Assembly: GCF_002157505.1 (NCBI RefSeq)
Contig: NZ_NFSC01000031.1
Location: forward strand, 930,001-994,000
Source of the DNA: Arthrobacter agilis
GTDB lineage: Bacteria > Actinomycetota > Actinomycetes > Actinomycetales > Micrococcaceae
DNA: 64,000 nt
Reading direction: 5' to 3'
Shown: piece by piece, positions 8,693-18,639 of the stretch
Layout of the letters: each line of letters starts with the position of its first letter
Numbering within the stretch: position 1 is the first letter of the stretch
Notes under the pieces: model-generated
What the model saw: only the letters and a program-made list of their open reading frames with translations
Told to the model about the DNA's origin: nothing
Database searches by the model: none
Position numbers and translations under genes: made by a program

Positions 8693-11242
8693 CTACACCG
8701 GGACCGGCTCCCGCTCCTTCTCCTCGCGCAGGAGCTTCGCGCCCTCGACATCGACGTCGGGCAGGATCCGTCCGAGCCATGCGGGCAACCACCACGCATG
8801 CCTGCCCAGGAGGTACATCGCGGCCGGGACCAGCGTCATACGGACCACGAACGCGTCCAGCAGCACCCCGAAGGCGAGCCCGAACCCGATGGGGCGCACC
8901 ATGGCGAGGTGCGAGAACACGAAGCCCGCGAAGACGGAGACCATGATGATGGCCGCGGCCGTGACCACGCGTGCCCCATGGCTGAAGCCGATGCGGACCG
9001 CCGCCTTGGGATCGTCGCCGTGGACGTACGCCTCGCGCATGCCGGACACCAGGAACATCTGGTAGTCCATGGCGAGCCCGAAGAGCACGCCGATCAGGAT
9101 GATCGGGAGGAAGCTCAGGATCGGCCCGGGGTTCGTGATGCCGAAGAAGCCGCCCAGCCAGCCCCACTGGTAGATGGCGACCGTGGCGCCGAAGCTCGCG
9201 AGCAGCGAGAGCAGGAAGCCCGCGGTCGCGATGATGGGCACGAGGATCGAGCGGAAGACCAGCAGCAGCAGGATCAGCGACAGCCCGACGACGATGCCGA
9301 GGTAGACCGGCAGCGCCTCCATGAGTTTGGCGGAGACGTCGATGTTGGCAGCGGTCTGGCCGGTGACCGCGATGGGGACGCCGGTCTGCTCCTCGAATTC
9401 GTCGGTCGAGTTCCGCAGGTCGCGGACGAGGTTCTCCGTGGGCTCGCTGGCCGGACCCTCCTCCGGGATGACCTGGAAGATCGCCGTGCGGCCGTCCTCG
9501 CTCACCGTCGCGGGCACGGAGGCGGCCACTCCCGGGACCTCGCGCAGCAGGTCGTTGACGTCCAGCTGCAGGGCCGCGAGCTCCGCCTCGTCGGCCGTCT
9601 CGGGCAGGGATCCTACGACGATCAGCGGCCCGTTGGTTCCTGCTCCGAACTTCTCGCCGATGGTGCTGTAGGCCTGGAACGCGGTCGAGTCAGCGGGCTC
9701 CGTGCCACCGTCAGGCAACCCGACGCGCAGTTGCGCAGCCGGAACGGCGATGACACCCAGCAGGACCACGCCGGCGAGGACCGTCAGGACGGGCTTCCGG
9801 GTGGCGAGCCCGCCCCAGCCGGCGCCGTTCGCGGCGCGCTGGTCCGCGAGGGACGTCCCACTGTCGCTGTCCAGGGGAGCCGCAGCCGAGTGCTTGTGGC
9901 CGCGCGCCCTGTCCCAGCGGCGCTTCGAGATGACCCGCCGCCCCATCAGGGCGAGGAGGGCCGGCGTGAGCGTCAGCGCCACGAGCACCGAGACGGCGAC
10001 CGTGCCGGCGGCCGACAGGCCCATCACGGTCAGGAACGGCAGCCCGGGGACCGCCAGCGCCGCAAGCGCGACGATCACCGTGATGCCTGCGAAGAGGACG
10101 GCGTTGCCCGCCGTCCCGGTCGCGCGGGCGATCGACTCCTGCATCTCCATGCCGTGCAGCAGCTGCGTCCGGTGGCGGTTCACGATGAACAGTGAGTAGT
10201 CGATGCCGACGGCGAGGCCGAGCATCAGGGCGAGGACCGGCGAGATGCTGTTCAGCTCGACGATGCCCGAGAGGGCGAAGGTGATCCCCACGCCCACGCC
10301 GACGCCCACCACGGCCATGAGGAGTGGCAAACCGGCAGCGATCAGCGTACCGAGCATGACGATGAGGACGGCGGCGGCGACGGCCAGGCCGAGGGCCTCC
10401 GTGGCACCGACGATGCCGGAGACGTCCTCGACGATCTCCTTGCTGTAATCGACGGTCACTCCTGCGGATTCGGCTTCGGCGGCCTGCTCCTGCACGGTCT
10501 TCCTCAGTTCCGGCGAGACGCTGTTGATCTGCTGGTCGAACTGCACGCTGGCGACGGCGGTGGAGCCGTCCTCGGACAGCAGGCGCACGCCCGAGGTGGC
10601 GTCGAGCTGCCGTTGCCCGAGATCGAGCTCGGCCCTGCCCGCCTCGAGCTGCTCGCGTCCGGCATCGAGTTCCGTCCGGCTGGCATCGAGCCGGGCCTGC
10701 CCCTGCTGCAGCTGCTGCTCGATGGCTGCGACCCGTGCCGGCGACAGCAGACGGCGGGCCTGCTCGAACTGGGCGCGCTGCTGGTCGAGCCGGGCCTGCC
10801 CCTGCTCGAGCTGCTCCTCGCCCGCGCTCAGCTGCTGCTCGCCCGCCTCCAGCTCGGCACGTCCTGACTCGAGGTCCTGGGCTCCTGTCGCCGTCTGGTC
10901 CGACACCTCGAACGGATCGATGACCCCCCGGACACCGTCGAGCCCGGAGATGGCGCGCAGTGCGGACTGGACGCCCTCGCGCTGCTCCGCGGAGAACGCG
11001 GCGCCGTCGTCGGTGGTGAAGACGACGGTGCCCGTGCCGCCCACGGCCTCGGGCAGTTCCTCCCGCAACCGGTCCGAGATGCGCTGCGACTCGGTGCCGG
11101 GAATCGTGAAGTTGTTCGTCAGGGTGCCGGCGAAGGCGACGGCGGCGCCCCCGACCGCGAGCATGATCGCGAGCCAGGCGGAGATGACCCACCATCGCCT
11201 GCGGAAGGCGAACGAGCCGAGCCGGTAGAGCAGAAAAGCCAT
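8693..11242 (-). CDS. MMPL-type RND transporter with coiled-coil loop
   Basis: An 849-residue MMPL exporter built from two halves of six membrane segments each. Typical blocks are LALMLGLAVGIDYSLFIVNRHR (about 335-356), the first-half GxxxDY signature, and IGVLFGLAMDYQMFLVSGMREA (about 715-736), its counterpart in the second half. These Asp-Tyr pairs are the proton relay of the family. The first extracytoplasmic loop (about residues 120-220) contains a heptad-like helix rich in LxxGxxxL and Gln/Glu/Arg, predicted to be a long coiled coil. The gene lies 35 nt behind a TetR regulator, so it is most likely an inducible exporter of a lipid or drug. The substrate is unknown. Confidence 0.9.
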   Translation of the reverse strand: MAFLLYRLGSFAFRRRWWVISAWLAIMLAVGGAAVAFAGTLTNNFTIPGTESQRISDRLREELPEAVGGTGTVVFTTDDGAAFSAEQREGVQSALRAISGLDGVRGVIDPFEVSDQTATGAQDLESGRAELEAGEQQLSAGEEQLEQGQARLDQQRAQFEQARRLLSPARVAAIEQQLQQGQARLDASRTELDAGREQLEAGRAELDLGQRQLDATSGVRLLSEDGSTAVASVQFDQQINSVSPELRKTVQEQAAEAESAGVTVDYSKEIVEDVSGIVGATEALGLAVAAAVLIVMLGTLIAAGLPLLMAVVGVGVGVGITFALSGIVELNSISPVLALMLGLAVGIDYSLFIVNRHRTQLLHGMEMQESIARATGTAGNAVLFAGITVIVALAALAVPGLPFLTVMGLSAAGTVAVSVLVALTLTPALLALMGRRVISKRRWDRARGHKHSAAAPLDSDSGTSLADQRAANGAGWGGLATRKPVLTVLAGVVLLGVIAVPAAQLRVGLPDGGTEPADSTAFQAYSTIGEKFGAGTNGPLIVVGSLPETADEAELAALQLDVNDLLREVPGVAASVPATVSEDGRTAIFQVIPEEGPASEPTENLVRDLRNSTDEFEEQTGVPIAVTGQTAANIDVSAKLMEALPVYLGIVVGLSLILLLLVFRSILVPIIATAGFLLSLLASFGATVAIYQWGWLGGFFGITNPGPILSFLPIILIGVLFGLAMDYQMFLVSGMREAYVHGDDPKAAVRIGFSHGARVVTAAAIIMVSVFAGFVFSHLAMVRPIGFGLAFGVLLDAFVVRMTLVPAAMYLLGRHAWWLPAWLGRILPDVDVEGAKLLREEKEREPVPV

Positions 11243-11277
11243 GAGGAGTCCTTGCGGGGAGTCGGGAAGCGGAAGGA

Positions 11278-11937
11278 TCAGGAACCGGCAGGGGGGCCGT
11301 CGTCGATGGCGACGGGATCGGCGAAGCCGTCCCGCAGCATGGTCAGGGAGGCGAGGATGCGTGCCTCGAGCTGCTTCCCGGAATCGTCACCCGCCTCCGG
11401 CGTACTCGCCGCCCAGTCCCGCATCGCGGCCTTCGTGCAGGACAGCACGCACCCCACGAGGGCCGAGAGGTAGAGATCCGATGCGGCGGCGCCGAGCCGA
11501 CGGCGTAGTGCCCCGACGATCCGGGTTTCCGCCCGCTCCCAGGCATGCAGCTGGGCGCGGAGGAGATCGGGATTGGTGTCCGCCATGCGGAAGAGTTCGC
11601 CGTGCAGCGACAGGCCCTCCATTCGCGTCGTCTCGCTGAAGGACCGCACGATGGAGTCGAACAGTGGCTCGTCCTGGGGCATCTGCCCGAAGACCTCGAG
11701 CGCCAGCTCGAGGAACGTGTCGGTGCGGACGGTCAGCGCATCCTCTGCGCTGCGGAAGTAGTTGAAGAACGTCCGGCGTGAGACACCCGCGCGTCCGGCG
11801 ATCTGGTCGACGGTGATGGCACCCGGGCCGACGGACCGCGCGAGGTCGAACGCCGCGTCGGCGATCGCATGGCGTGTGTCGACCTTGTTCTGCTCGCGGC
11901 GCCCCAGCGGCTCCGCATGGTCGGTTGTACTCAGCAC
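11278..11937 (-). CDS. TetR-family regulator of the MMPL exporter
   Basis: 219 residues. The N-terminal helix-turn-helix (about residues 18-63) contains [20 protein letters not shown], the standard TetR recognition region; the rest is the ligand-binding helical domain. Translation starts at a GTG at 11937, exactly 6 nt after TAGGCT, so the mRNA should be leaderless. A 17 bp palindrome lies just upstream of that box. The MMPL gene follows 35 nt downstream, so the regulator probably represses itself and the exporter until a toxic ligand binds. Confidence 0.88.
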   Translation of the reverse strand: MLSTTDHAEPLGRREQNKVDTRHAIADAAFDLARSVGPGAITVDQIAGRAGVSRRTFFNYFRSAEDALTVRTDTFLELALEVFGQMPQDEPLFDSIVRSFSETTRMEGLSLHGELFRMADTNPDLLRAQLHAWERAETRIVGALRRRLGAAASDLYLSALVGCVLSCTKAAMRDWAASTPEAGDDSGKQLEARILASLTMLRDGFADPVAIDDGPPAGS

Positions 11938-11943
11938 GGGTCA

Positions 11944-11949
11944 AGCCTA
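11944..11949 (-). promoter_or_regulatory. -10 box of the tetR-MMPL operon
   Basis: TAGGCT on the reverse strand, 6 nt before the GTG start; it defines the leaderless start and places the palindrome at 11958-11974 over the -35 region. Confidence 0.5.
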
Positions 11950-11957
11950 GGCGGGAA

Positions 11958-11974
11958 GTTGCACACCGTGCAAC
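11958..11974. promoter_or_regulatory. Probable TetR operator palindrome
   Basis: GTTGCACACCGTGCAAC: two perfect 6 bp arms (GTTGCA/TGCAAC) separated by 5 bp, the common size of a TetR operator. It begins 8 bp upstream of the -10 box of the tetR-MMPL operon, where a repressor would block RNA polymerase. It could also affect the divergent aldo/keto reductase gene. Confidence 0.65.
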
Positions 11975-12065
11975 AAAGGCGGTTGCAGGTTCTTGCCGTC
12001 CCTACGTGTTCCTCCCAGGCGTACTCTGGCCCAGGCACCGCTACCCTCGACCACGGAGGCTTCCC

Positions 12066-13040
<975 letters not shown>

Positions 13041-13116
13041 CCGCAGGGCACCACCGGCGGTTCGCAAGGGCAAACTTTCCGCCCAGGACCGCCGCCCCCG
13101 GTGATAGACCCTAAGG

Positions 13117-14559
13117 ATGCTTGCTGATTCACCGGGGGTCCGCCACGACCCTCTGCGCAGTTCCGGCGGGCTTCACGAGGCCAACCGGCTCCAGCGCGGC
13201 GTCGCGGAGTTCCTGCGCCTTCCGCTCGTCGTGACCGCCGCCTTCTGCCTCGTGGCTGTCGGCGTCTCGCTGCTGGACCGCCTCACCCCCGACGACGCCG
13301 GTGCGCGCACGGTGGTGCGGTCGATCGTGTCCGAGGAGGGCGCCGTCGACTTCCTCGCAGCCGTGGCCACGAGCCTCCTGACGGTCACCTCGATCACCTT
13401 CTCGGTCCTGCTCCTCGCCGTGCAGCAGACGGCGAGCTCTCTCACCCCGGTGGTCTTCGACCAGTTCCTCCGCAGGACCTCGAACCAGCTGTATTTCGGC
13501 TTCTTCATCGGTGCCACCGCCTTCTCCTTCCTCGTCCTCGGGCTCGCCCACCAGCAGCCCGCCCCGCTCTACAGCGCCGCCCTGACCCTGGTCCTGGCCG
13601 TTGCCGCGCTCGTGGTCCTGCTCATGCTGATCCACTCGACGATCGACCAGATGCGCCCCGAATCCGTGGTGCGGTCCATCCACGAACTCGCGCTGCGCGC
13701 CCGCGAGGTGGAGCTGAAGATGCTCGGGCGGACCCGGATGGCGCGGCATTCGGATCCGGACCAGCCCGAGCGCGAGGTGCACGCTATGGACACCGGGTTC
13801 GTGGTCACGGTGGACACCGAGAAGCTCGGTGAGATCGCTTTGGCGGCGGGGAATGACGTCGAGGTGATCGTGGAGGGCCGGCTGGGCGAGTACCTGGTGT
13901 TCGACGACCTCCTGGTGCGGCTCGTCGGCGTGGAGCCGGAGGACTCGAGCTACGACGAGGACGTCATCGGCGCCTTCGGCATCGACGACATCCGCGACGT
14001 GAACGTCGAGTCCGGCTACGCCCTCGACCAGCTGGAGAACATCGCCTGGGAGACGGGCACCAGTGCATCCCAGAGTCCCCAGACGGCGTCGACGGCGGTG
14101 CGCACGCTCAGCGACCTGCTGGGCCGGTGGCTCATGGCGGGCGAACGCGACCGCTCGAACCGGAGCATCCCGCGGGACGAACTCCCGGTCGTCTACACCG
14201 ATGGAGCGGTCGAGCGAGGCATGGTCGCCCTGTCCACCCTGCTCGTCGGTGCCTCCGAATCCCGTCAGGCGCAGACCACCGCCAAGATCCTGCACTCCTT
14301 CGCCCGGCTGCTGCCCAGGCTGCAGGACACCGACCGGCCCGCCTTCGACCAGGCCCTGGACGCAGCCCTTCCCGCGGTGATCCAGCAGGCCGAGATCCCG
14401 CCGCTGCGCGACGCACTCGCCGAACTCGAGAAGGTCATGAACCGGCACGGACACGACATCGAACGCGTCCGGCTCGCCCGGGACCTCATGCGGGAGGCGA
14501 CGGTCCAGATGATGCCGAAGCCGTCGGACGAACCGGAAGCGGCCAATCCCCGGAGGTAG
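13117..14559 (+). CDS. DUF2254 membrane protein
   Basis: A 480-residue protein of unknown function matching the DUF2254 pattern. There is a membrane segment near residues 30-52 (LPLVVTAAFCLVAVGVSLL). A characteristic stretch SLLTVTSITFSVLLLAVQQTASSLTPVVFDQFLRR (about 88-122) follows, and then two more segments (about 130-185). The second half is a soluble cytoplasmic region of about 290 residues. It has a possible leaderless start: a TAGACC box, one base off TANNNT, ends 6 nt before the ATG. It is followed 65 bp later by the amidotransferase gene; no functional link is evident. Confidence 0.8.
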   Translation: MLADSPGVRHDPLRSSGGLHEANRLQRGVAEFLRLPLVVTAAFCLVAVGVSLLDRLTPDDAGARTVVRSIVSEEGAVDFLAAVATSLLTVTSITFSVLLLAVQQTASSLTPVVFDQFLRRTSNQLYFGFFIGATAFSFLVLGLAHQQPAPLYSAALTLVLAVAALVVLLMLIHSTIDQMRPESVVRSIHELALRAREVELKMLGRTRMARHSDPDQPEREVHAMDTGFVVTVDTEKLGEIALAAGNDVEVIVEGRLGEYLVFDDLLVRLVGVEPEDSSYDEDVIGAFGIDDIRDVNVESGYALDQLENIAWETGTSASQSPQTASTAVRTLSDLLGRWLMAGERDRSNRSIPRDELPVVYTDGAVERGMVALSTLLVGASESRQAQTTAKILHSFARLLPRLQDTDRPAFDQALDAALPAVIQQAEIPPLRDALAELEKVMNRHGHDIERVRLARDLMREATVQMMPKPSDEPEAANPRR

Positions 14560-14624
14560 CGGGGACGCAGATCACCTAGGCCAGGAGCTCCGCGGCTTGT
14601 GGAGCCCGGAAAGAAGGAGAAGAC

Positions 14625-16409
14625 ATGTGTGGGATTGCCGGGGAGATCGCCTTCCGGGGTGCTCGTGCCGAGCAGGAACCCGTGGCGCGCATGACCGCCG
14701 CGATGGAATCACGGGGGCCCGACAGCCATGGGACCTGGACCAACGGGTGGGTCGCGCTGGGACACCGGAGGCTCACCATCATCGATCTCTCCGATGCCGG
14801 CGCACAGCCGATGTACGACGACGCCTCCGGCCTCTCCCTCGTGTTCAACGGCTGCATCTACAACTACCCCGAGCTCCGTGCTGAGCTCGGCGGGGACCGG
14901 GTCTTCTCCTCCACCAGTGACACGGAGGTCATCCTGCGTGCCTACGAGCGCTGGGGTGAGGACTTCGTGGACCACCTCGTGGGCATGTTCGCCATCGCCA
15001 TCGTGGACGAGCGCCGCGAGCGCGTGGTGATGGCCCGGGACCGGCTCGGCATCAAACCCCTCTACGTGGCGGACCTGCCGGGACGGCTGCGCTTCGCGTC
15101 GACGCTTCCCGCCCTCGTGGCCGGTGGAGGTATCGACACCTCGATCGACGAGGTGGGACTCCACCACTACCTGAGCTGGCACTCGATCGTCCCTGCACCG
15201 CGGACCATCCTACGCGGAGTGCGGAAGGTACCCCCCGCGACGGTGCGGGTGATCGACGCCGACGGCGGCCAGCGCGATCGCGTCTACTGGAAGCCCGACT
15301 ACGTCCGGGACCCGGACAAGGCGGACTGGAGCGCCGCCGACTGGCAGGACGCACTCCGGGAATCCCTGACGACCGCCGTCCGCCGCCGCCTCGTGTCGGA
15401 CGTACCCGTGGGCGTACTCCTCTCGGGCGGCGTCGACTCGAGCCTGATCGTCGCACTCCTCGCGGAACTCGGCCAGGAGGGACTCAGCACCTTCAGCATC
15501 GGCTTCGATGGTGCAGGCGGCGAGGAAGGCGACGAATTCCGCTACTCGGACCTGATCGCCGAGAAATACGGGACCCGGCACCACCGGATCTCCATCGACA
15601 GCGGGGAACTGGTGCCGGCCATCGAGGACACCATCGCCGCCATGACCGAGCCGATGGGCACGCAGGATGTGACGGGGTTCTACCTGCTGTCCAAGACCGT
15701 CTCGGAACACATCAAGGTGGTGCAGTCCGGCCAGGGGGCGGATGAGGTCTTCGCGGGCTACGCCTACCACCAGCCCGCGGGTACCGCCTCACGCGATGCG
15801 GCGCTCGATGCCTTCCGGGGCGCGTTCCTGGATCGGACGCACGAAGAGATGGCCGACGTCGTCGAACCGGAGTGGTACACCGACACCGACGTCAGCAGGG
15901 CACTGCTGGAGGCGCACCTCGGCGCACCCGGCGCGGAGACCGCCCTCGACGCCGTCCTGCGGCTCGATACGCACCTGCTGCTGGTCGATGACCCCGTGAA
16001 GCGCGTGGACAGCATGACCATGGCCTGGGGACTCGAGGCCCGCGTCCCCTTCCTCGACCAGGACCTCGTCAGCCTCGCGGCCCAGTGCCCTCCCGAGCTG
16101 AAAGCGACGCAGGGCGGCAAGGGCATCCTCAAGGACATCGCGCGCAGGGTCATCCCGCCGGAGGTGATCGACCGGCCCAAGGGCTACTTCCCGGTGCCAC
16201 CCGTCAAGTATCTCGCCGAGCCGCTCCTCTCGACGGTGCGCGAAGCCCTGCGGGCGCCCGAGGCGAAGGACCGCGGACTCTTCCGCACCGACTACGTGGA
16301 CCTCCTGCTGGATGAACCGAACAGGCACTACAGCCCCGGCGGAAACAACATGCTGTGGCAGCTGGGCGTACTGGAGCTCTGGCTGCAACGCCACGGCATC
16401 ACGGGATGA
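14625..16409 (+). CDS. Asparagine-synthase-like amidotransferase, N-acetylglutaminylglutamine amide type
   Basis: A 594-residue two-domain enzyme. The N-terminal class II glutaminase begins with the catalytic Cys2 (MCGIAGE) and contains SRGPDSHG and the NGCIYNYPELR block. The C-terminal ATP-pyrophosphatase domain has LSGGVDSSL (about residues 266-274). Features such as YLSWHSIVPAPRTILRGVRK and the end LWQLGVLELWLQRHGI resemble the amidotransferase of the osmolyte N-acetylglutaminylglutamine amide (TIGR03104 group) more than AsnB. In known clusters the enzyme sits with a dedicated dipeptide synthetase and a peptidase; neither is next to this gene. An asparagine synthetase or another amide-forming role remains possible. 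A clear AGAAGGAG precedes the ATG. Confidence 0.8.
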   Translation: MCGIAGEIAFRGARAEQEPVARMTAAMESRGPDSHGTWTNGWVALGHRRLTIIDLSDAGAQPMYDDASGLSLVFNGCIYNYPELRAELGGDRVFSSTSDTEVILRAYERWGEDFVDHLVGMFAIAIVDERRERVVMARDRLGIKPLYVADLPGRLRFASTLPALVAGGGIDTSIDEVGLHHYLSWHSIVPAPRTILRGVRKVPPATVRVIDADGGQRDRVYWKPDYVRDPDKADWSAADWQDALRESLTTAVRRRLVSDVPVGVLLSGGVDSSLIVALLAELGQEGLSTFSIGFDGAGGEEGDEFRYSDLIAEKYGTRHHRISIDSGELVPAIEDTIAAMTEPMGTQDVTGFYLLSKTVSEHIKVVQSGQGADEVFAGYAYHQPAGTASRDAALDAFRGAFLDRTHEEMADVVEPEWYTDTDVSRALLEAHLGAPGAETALDAVLRLDTHLLLVDDPVKRVDSMTMAWGLEARVPFLDQDLVSLAAQCPPELKATQGGKGILKDIARRVIPPEVIDRPKGYFPVPPVKYLAEPLLSTVREALRAPEAKDRGLFRTDYVDLLLDEPNRHYSPGGNNMLWQLGVLELWLQRHGITG

Positions 16410-16433
16410 CGCGGGGGCACTGACCGGATCCTG

Positions 16434-17180
16434 TCAGCGTCGGCCGGTGCGGCGCGCGGGAAGGCTGCCCGTGTTCGCCAGCTCCTCCGCCACCGCCAGG
16501 AGTTTGGCATTCGTCTCCGTGGACACCCGCACCAGCATGATGAAAGCCTGCCCTGCCGTGACGCCGTACCGCTCCATCAGGATGCCCTTCGCTTGGCCGA
16601 TCAGGTCCCGGGTGGCGATGGCATCCCGAAACTGGTGGAGCTTCTGCGCGTCGGCGAAGGCGACGGCGGCATGGGAGGCGACCAGTAGCCCCACGTATTC
16701 GGACTCGTCGGTGAAGGCGTGCGCCGAGCGCCCGATGAGGTTCAGCGCGCCGAGGTTGTCCCCCTCGACGAAGAGCTGGAAGGAGAGCATACTGCCCGCG
16801 CCCGCCGCGGCCGCCTCGGCGGAGAACGCGGGCCACCGGTCCTCATTGCGCATGTCGGGCACGCGGACAGTCTGTTCCTTGTAGGCGGCGCTCATGCAGG
16901 GCCCTTCGCCGGTGCGTTCCTGCAGCTCATCGATCGTGCGTGCGAGGGCCCCTGACGCAGCACGCGATTCGACCCGGCGGCGTCCGAGCACCAGGGTGAT
17001 CGAGCCTTCGTCAGCGCCGGGAACCAGGGTGATCGCGGCCCGCACCAGGTGCTCCAGGACGGCATCCTCGCTGTCCTCCCGCTGGAGGGACCGGGCGAGC
17101 TCGCTCAGCTTTCCGGCGACATCGTCCTGCGGCATGCTCCAGGCGTCGTCGCGCACTGGAGGCGCGTTATCCGTGGCCAT
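16434..17180 (-). CDS. GAF and ANTAR domain RNA-binding regulator
   Basis: A 248-residue regulator. An N-terminal GAF domain (about residues 30-165) is followed by an ANTAR domain with the signature ATRDLIGQAKGILMERYGVTAGQAFIMLVRVS (in part, about 190-222). ANTAR domains bind paired hairpins in nascent RNA and prevent termination; the GAF domain would sense a ligand or redox state. The ATG at 17180 is supported by AGGAGGGCTGCA just before it. The upstream in-frame extension to 17243 has no comparable site. It is convergent with the amidotransferase and divergent from the metal exporter, so its target is not shown by its position. Confidence 0.88.
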   Translation of the reverse strand: MATDNAPPVRDDAWSMPQDDVAGKLSELARSLQREDSEDAVLEHLVRAAITLVPGADEGSITLVLGRRRVESRAASGALARTIDELQERTGEGPCMSAAYKEQTVRVPDMRNEDRWPAFSAEAAAAGAGSMLSFQLFVEGDNLGALNLIGRSAHAFTDESEYVGLLVASHAAVAFADAQKLHQFRDAIATRDLIGQAKGILMERYGVTAGQAFIMLVRVSTETNAKLLAVAEELANTGSLPARRTGRR

Positions 17181-17296
17181 TGCAGCCCTCCTGCTCGATC
17201 GACACCGTCCTCGGGGCGGAAGCCCCCCGATCGGTGACCGCAAACATCACCGTACCAGCGACTTCCACCACCCGGGCCGGTGTTCACCCACCGCTG

Positions 17297-17302
17297 TACT
17301 AT
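17297..17302 (+). promoter_or_regulatory. -10 box of the metal exporter operon, leaderless promoter
   Basis: TACTAT ends exactly 6 nt before the ATG at 17309. The CmtR-like protein encoded by the second gene is the obvious candidate repressor here. Confidence 0.5.
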
Positions 17303-17308
17303 CTCCTC

Positions 17309-18226
17309 ATGGGTTCGCACCACCACCACGTCCCCGGCGCCGCAGCCGGCCGCCGGCCATTGGTCGGCGCACTCGTGATCACGCTCTGCGTCTTCGTCCT
17401 GCAGGTCATCGGGGCGCTGTGGACCGGCAGCCTGGCGCTGCTCTTCGATTCGGTGCACGTCCTGACCGACGCGGCCGGCCTGGCAATGGCCCTCGGGGCC
17501 GTCTCGCTCTCGGTTCGACCCGCCACGCCTCAACGTTCGTGGGGATTCCGTCGCGCGGAGGTCATCGCCGCACTGCTGCAGGCAGCGTTCCTGCTGGCGG
17601 TCGGGACCTACGTGGTCGTCGAGGGCGTACGCCGCCTGATCTCACCCGAGGACGTGGCCGCACCCGAGATGATCGTCTTCGGCGCTGTCGGCCTGGCCGG
17701 CAATCTCGCCGCCCTCGTCCTGCTTGCACGCCACCGAGCCGCCAGTTTCAACCTGAGGGCTGCGTTCCTGGAGGTGCTCAACGATGCGCTGGGATCGGTG
17801 GCCGTCATCGCCGCCGCAGTCGTCATCGCCCTGACAGGATGGATGCGCGCGGACGCCGTCGTCGCCCTCCTCATCGGTGCGCTCATCATCCCGCGCACCC
17901 TGACGCTGCTGCGCGAGACGATCGACGTCCTCCTCGAGTCCACGCCGGTCGGGATCGACCTCGAGGAGGTGCGCGCCCACATCGCCCGGCTGCCCCAGGT
18001 CCGGGACGTCCACGACCTCCACATCACCCAGATCGCCACCGGTCTGCCCGTCCTCACGGCACACATCGTCGTCGACGACGGCTGCTATCGGGACGGGTCG
18101 GCCCACGCCGTCCTCGACCAGCTCCAGGAATGCGTCGGCCAGCATTTCGACGTGAGCATCGACCATTCCACGTTCCAGATCGAGCCGCTGGGCCACGTAC
18201 CCCACGAGACGGAGCTGAGCCACTGA
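17309..18226 (+). CDS. CDF-family heavy metal/zinc efflux protein
   Basis: A 305-residue cation diffusion facilitator with six membrane segments and a cytoplasmic ferredoxin-like tail, exporting a divalent metal (zinc, cadmium or cobalt) by proton antiport. A natural His run (MGSHHHHVP) opens the protein. The transport-site motif in segment 2 is HVLTDAAGL. The matching motif in segment 5 is EVLNDALGS, with Glu where many zinc CDFs have His, a variant I believe is frequent in actinobacteria. The tail (DVHDLHITQIATGLPVLTAHIVV) carries the metal-sensing His residues. Its stop overlaps the start of the ArsR-type gene (TGATG), so the pair is translationally coupled. Confidence 0.93.
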   Translation: MGSHHHHVPGAAAGRRPLVGALVITLCVFVLQVIGALWTGSLALLFDSVHVLTDAAGLAMALGAVSLSVRPATPQRSWGFRRAEVIAALLQAAFLLAVGTYVVVEGVRRLISPEDVAAPEMIVFGAVGLAGNLAALVLLARHRAASFNLRAAFLEVLNDALGSVAVIAAAVVIALTGWMRADAVVALLIGALIIPRTLTLLRETIDVLLESTPVGIDLEEVRAHIARLPQVRDVHDLHITQIATGLPVLTAHIVVDDGCYRDGSAHAVLDQLQECVGQHFDVSIDHSTFQIEPLGHVPHETELSH

Positions 18227-18639
18227 TGCCGGGAACCGTGACGTCGACGACCCTGACCTCGACGACGACCGTGACCTCGACCTCGGTGCTGGAGCGTGTG
18301 GGAAGGGCCCTGTCAGACCCGACACGCGTGCGGGTCCTCGTGGCCCTGCGGGACGCGCCGGCGTATCCCAGCGACCTGGCCGAGGCCCTGGGCGTGAGCC
18401 GCCAGAGCCTGTCCAACCACCTCTCGTGCCTGCGCGGGTGCGGTCTCGTCGTGTCCGTTCCCGAGGGGAGGCGTTCGCGCTACGAACTCGTGGACCCGAA
18501 GCTCGGCCACGCCCTCACCGACCTCCTCGGGATCGTGCTGGCGGTCGACCCCGAGCACGAGGACCACGGGCACCGGAGGACTCCTGCCGGCAAGGCAGGC
18601 GCAAGGGGCCCGGGTGTCGGTCCCAGGCCCCTCCCCTAG
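18226..18639 (+). CDS. ArsR/SmtB-family metal sensor, CmtR-like
   Basis: A 137-residue winged-helix repressor. After a Thr/Ser-rich N-terminus, the core VGRALSDPTRVRVLVAL, LSNHLSCLRGCGLVVSVPEGR and ALTDLLGIVLAVD matches the Cd/Pb sensor CmtR of mycobacteria. The two Cys of SCLRGC (residues 68 and 72) correspond to CmtR ligands Cys57 and Cys61. The third CmtR ligand, a C-terminal Cys (Cys102), is missing. In its place is DPEHEDHGH (about 108-116), which could supply imidazoles. It should repress the operon it shares with the CDF exporter and release DNA on binding metal. The start overlaps the exporter stop by two bases. Confidence 0.9.
   Translation: MPGTVTSTTLTSTTTVTSTSVLERVGRALSDPTRVRVLVALRDAPAYPSDLAEALGVSRQSLSNHLSCLRGCGLVVSVPEGRRSRYELVDPKLGHALTDLLGIVLAVDPEHEDHGHRRTPAGKAGARGPGVGPRPLP
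18604..18632. terminator. Possible bidirectional hairpin between convergent genes
   Basis: AGGGGCC (18604-18610) pairs with GGCCCCT (18626-18632). It lies inside the last codons of the CmtR-like gene and just past the end of the convergent DUF779 gene, where either transcript could stop. Confidence 0.35.

Noticed and set aside
17318..17330. A run of four His codons at the exporter N-terminus resembling an affinity tag
   Set aside because: His-rich N-termini are natural in CDF metal transporters and the flanking sequence is genomic.
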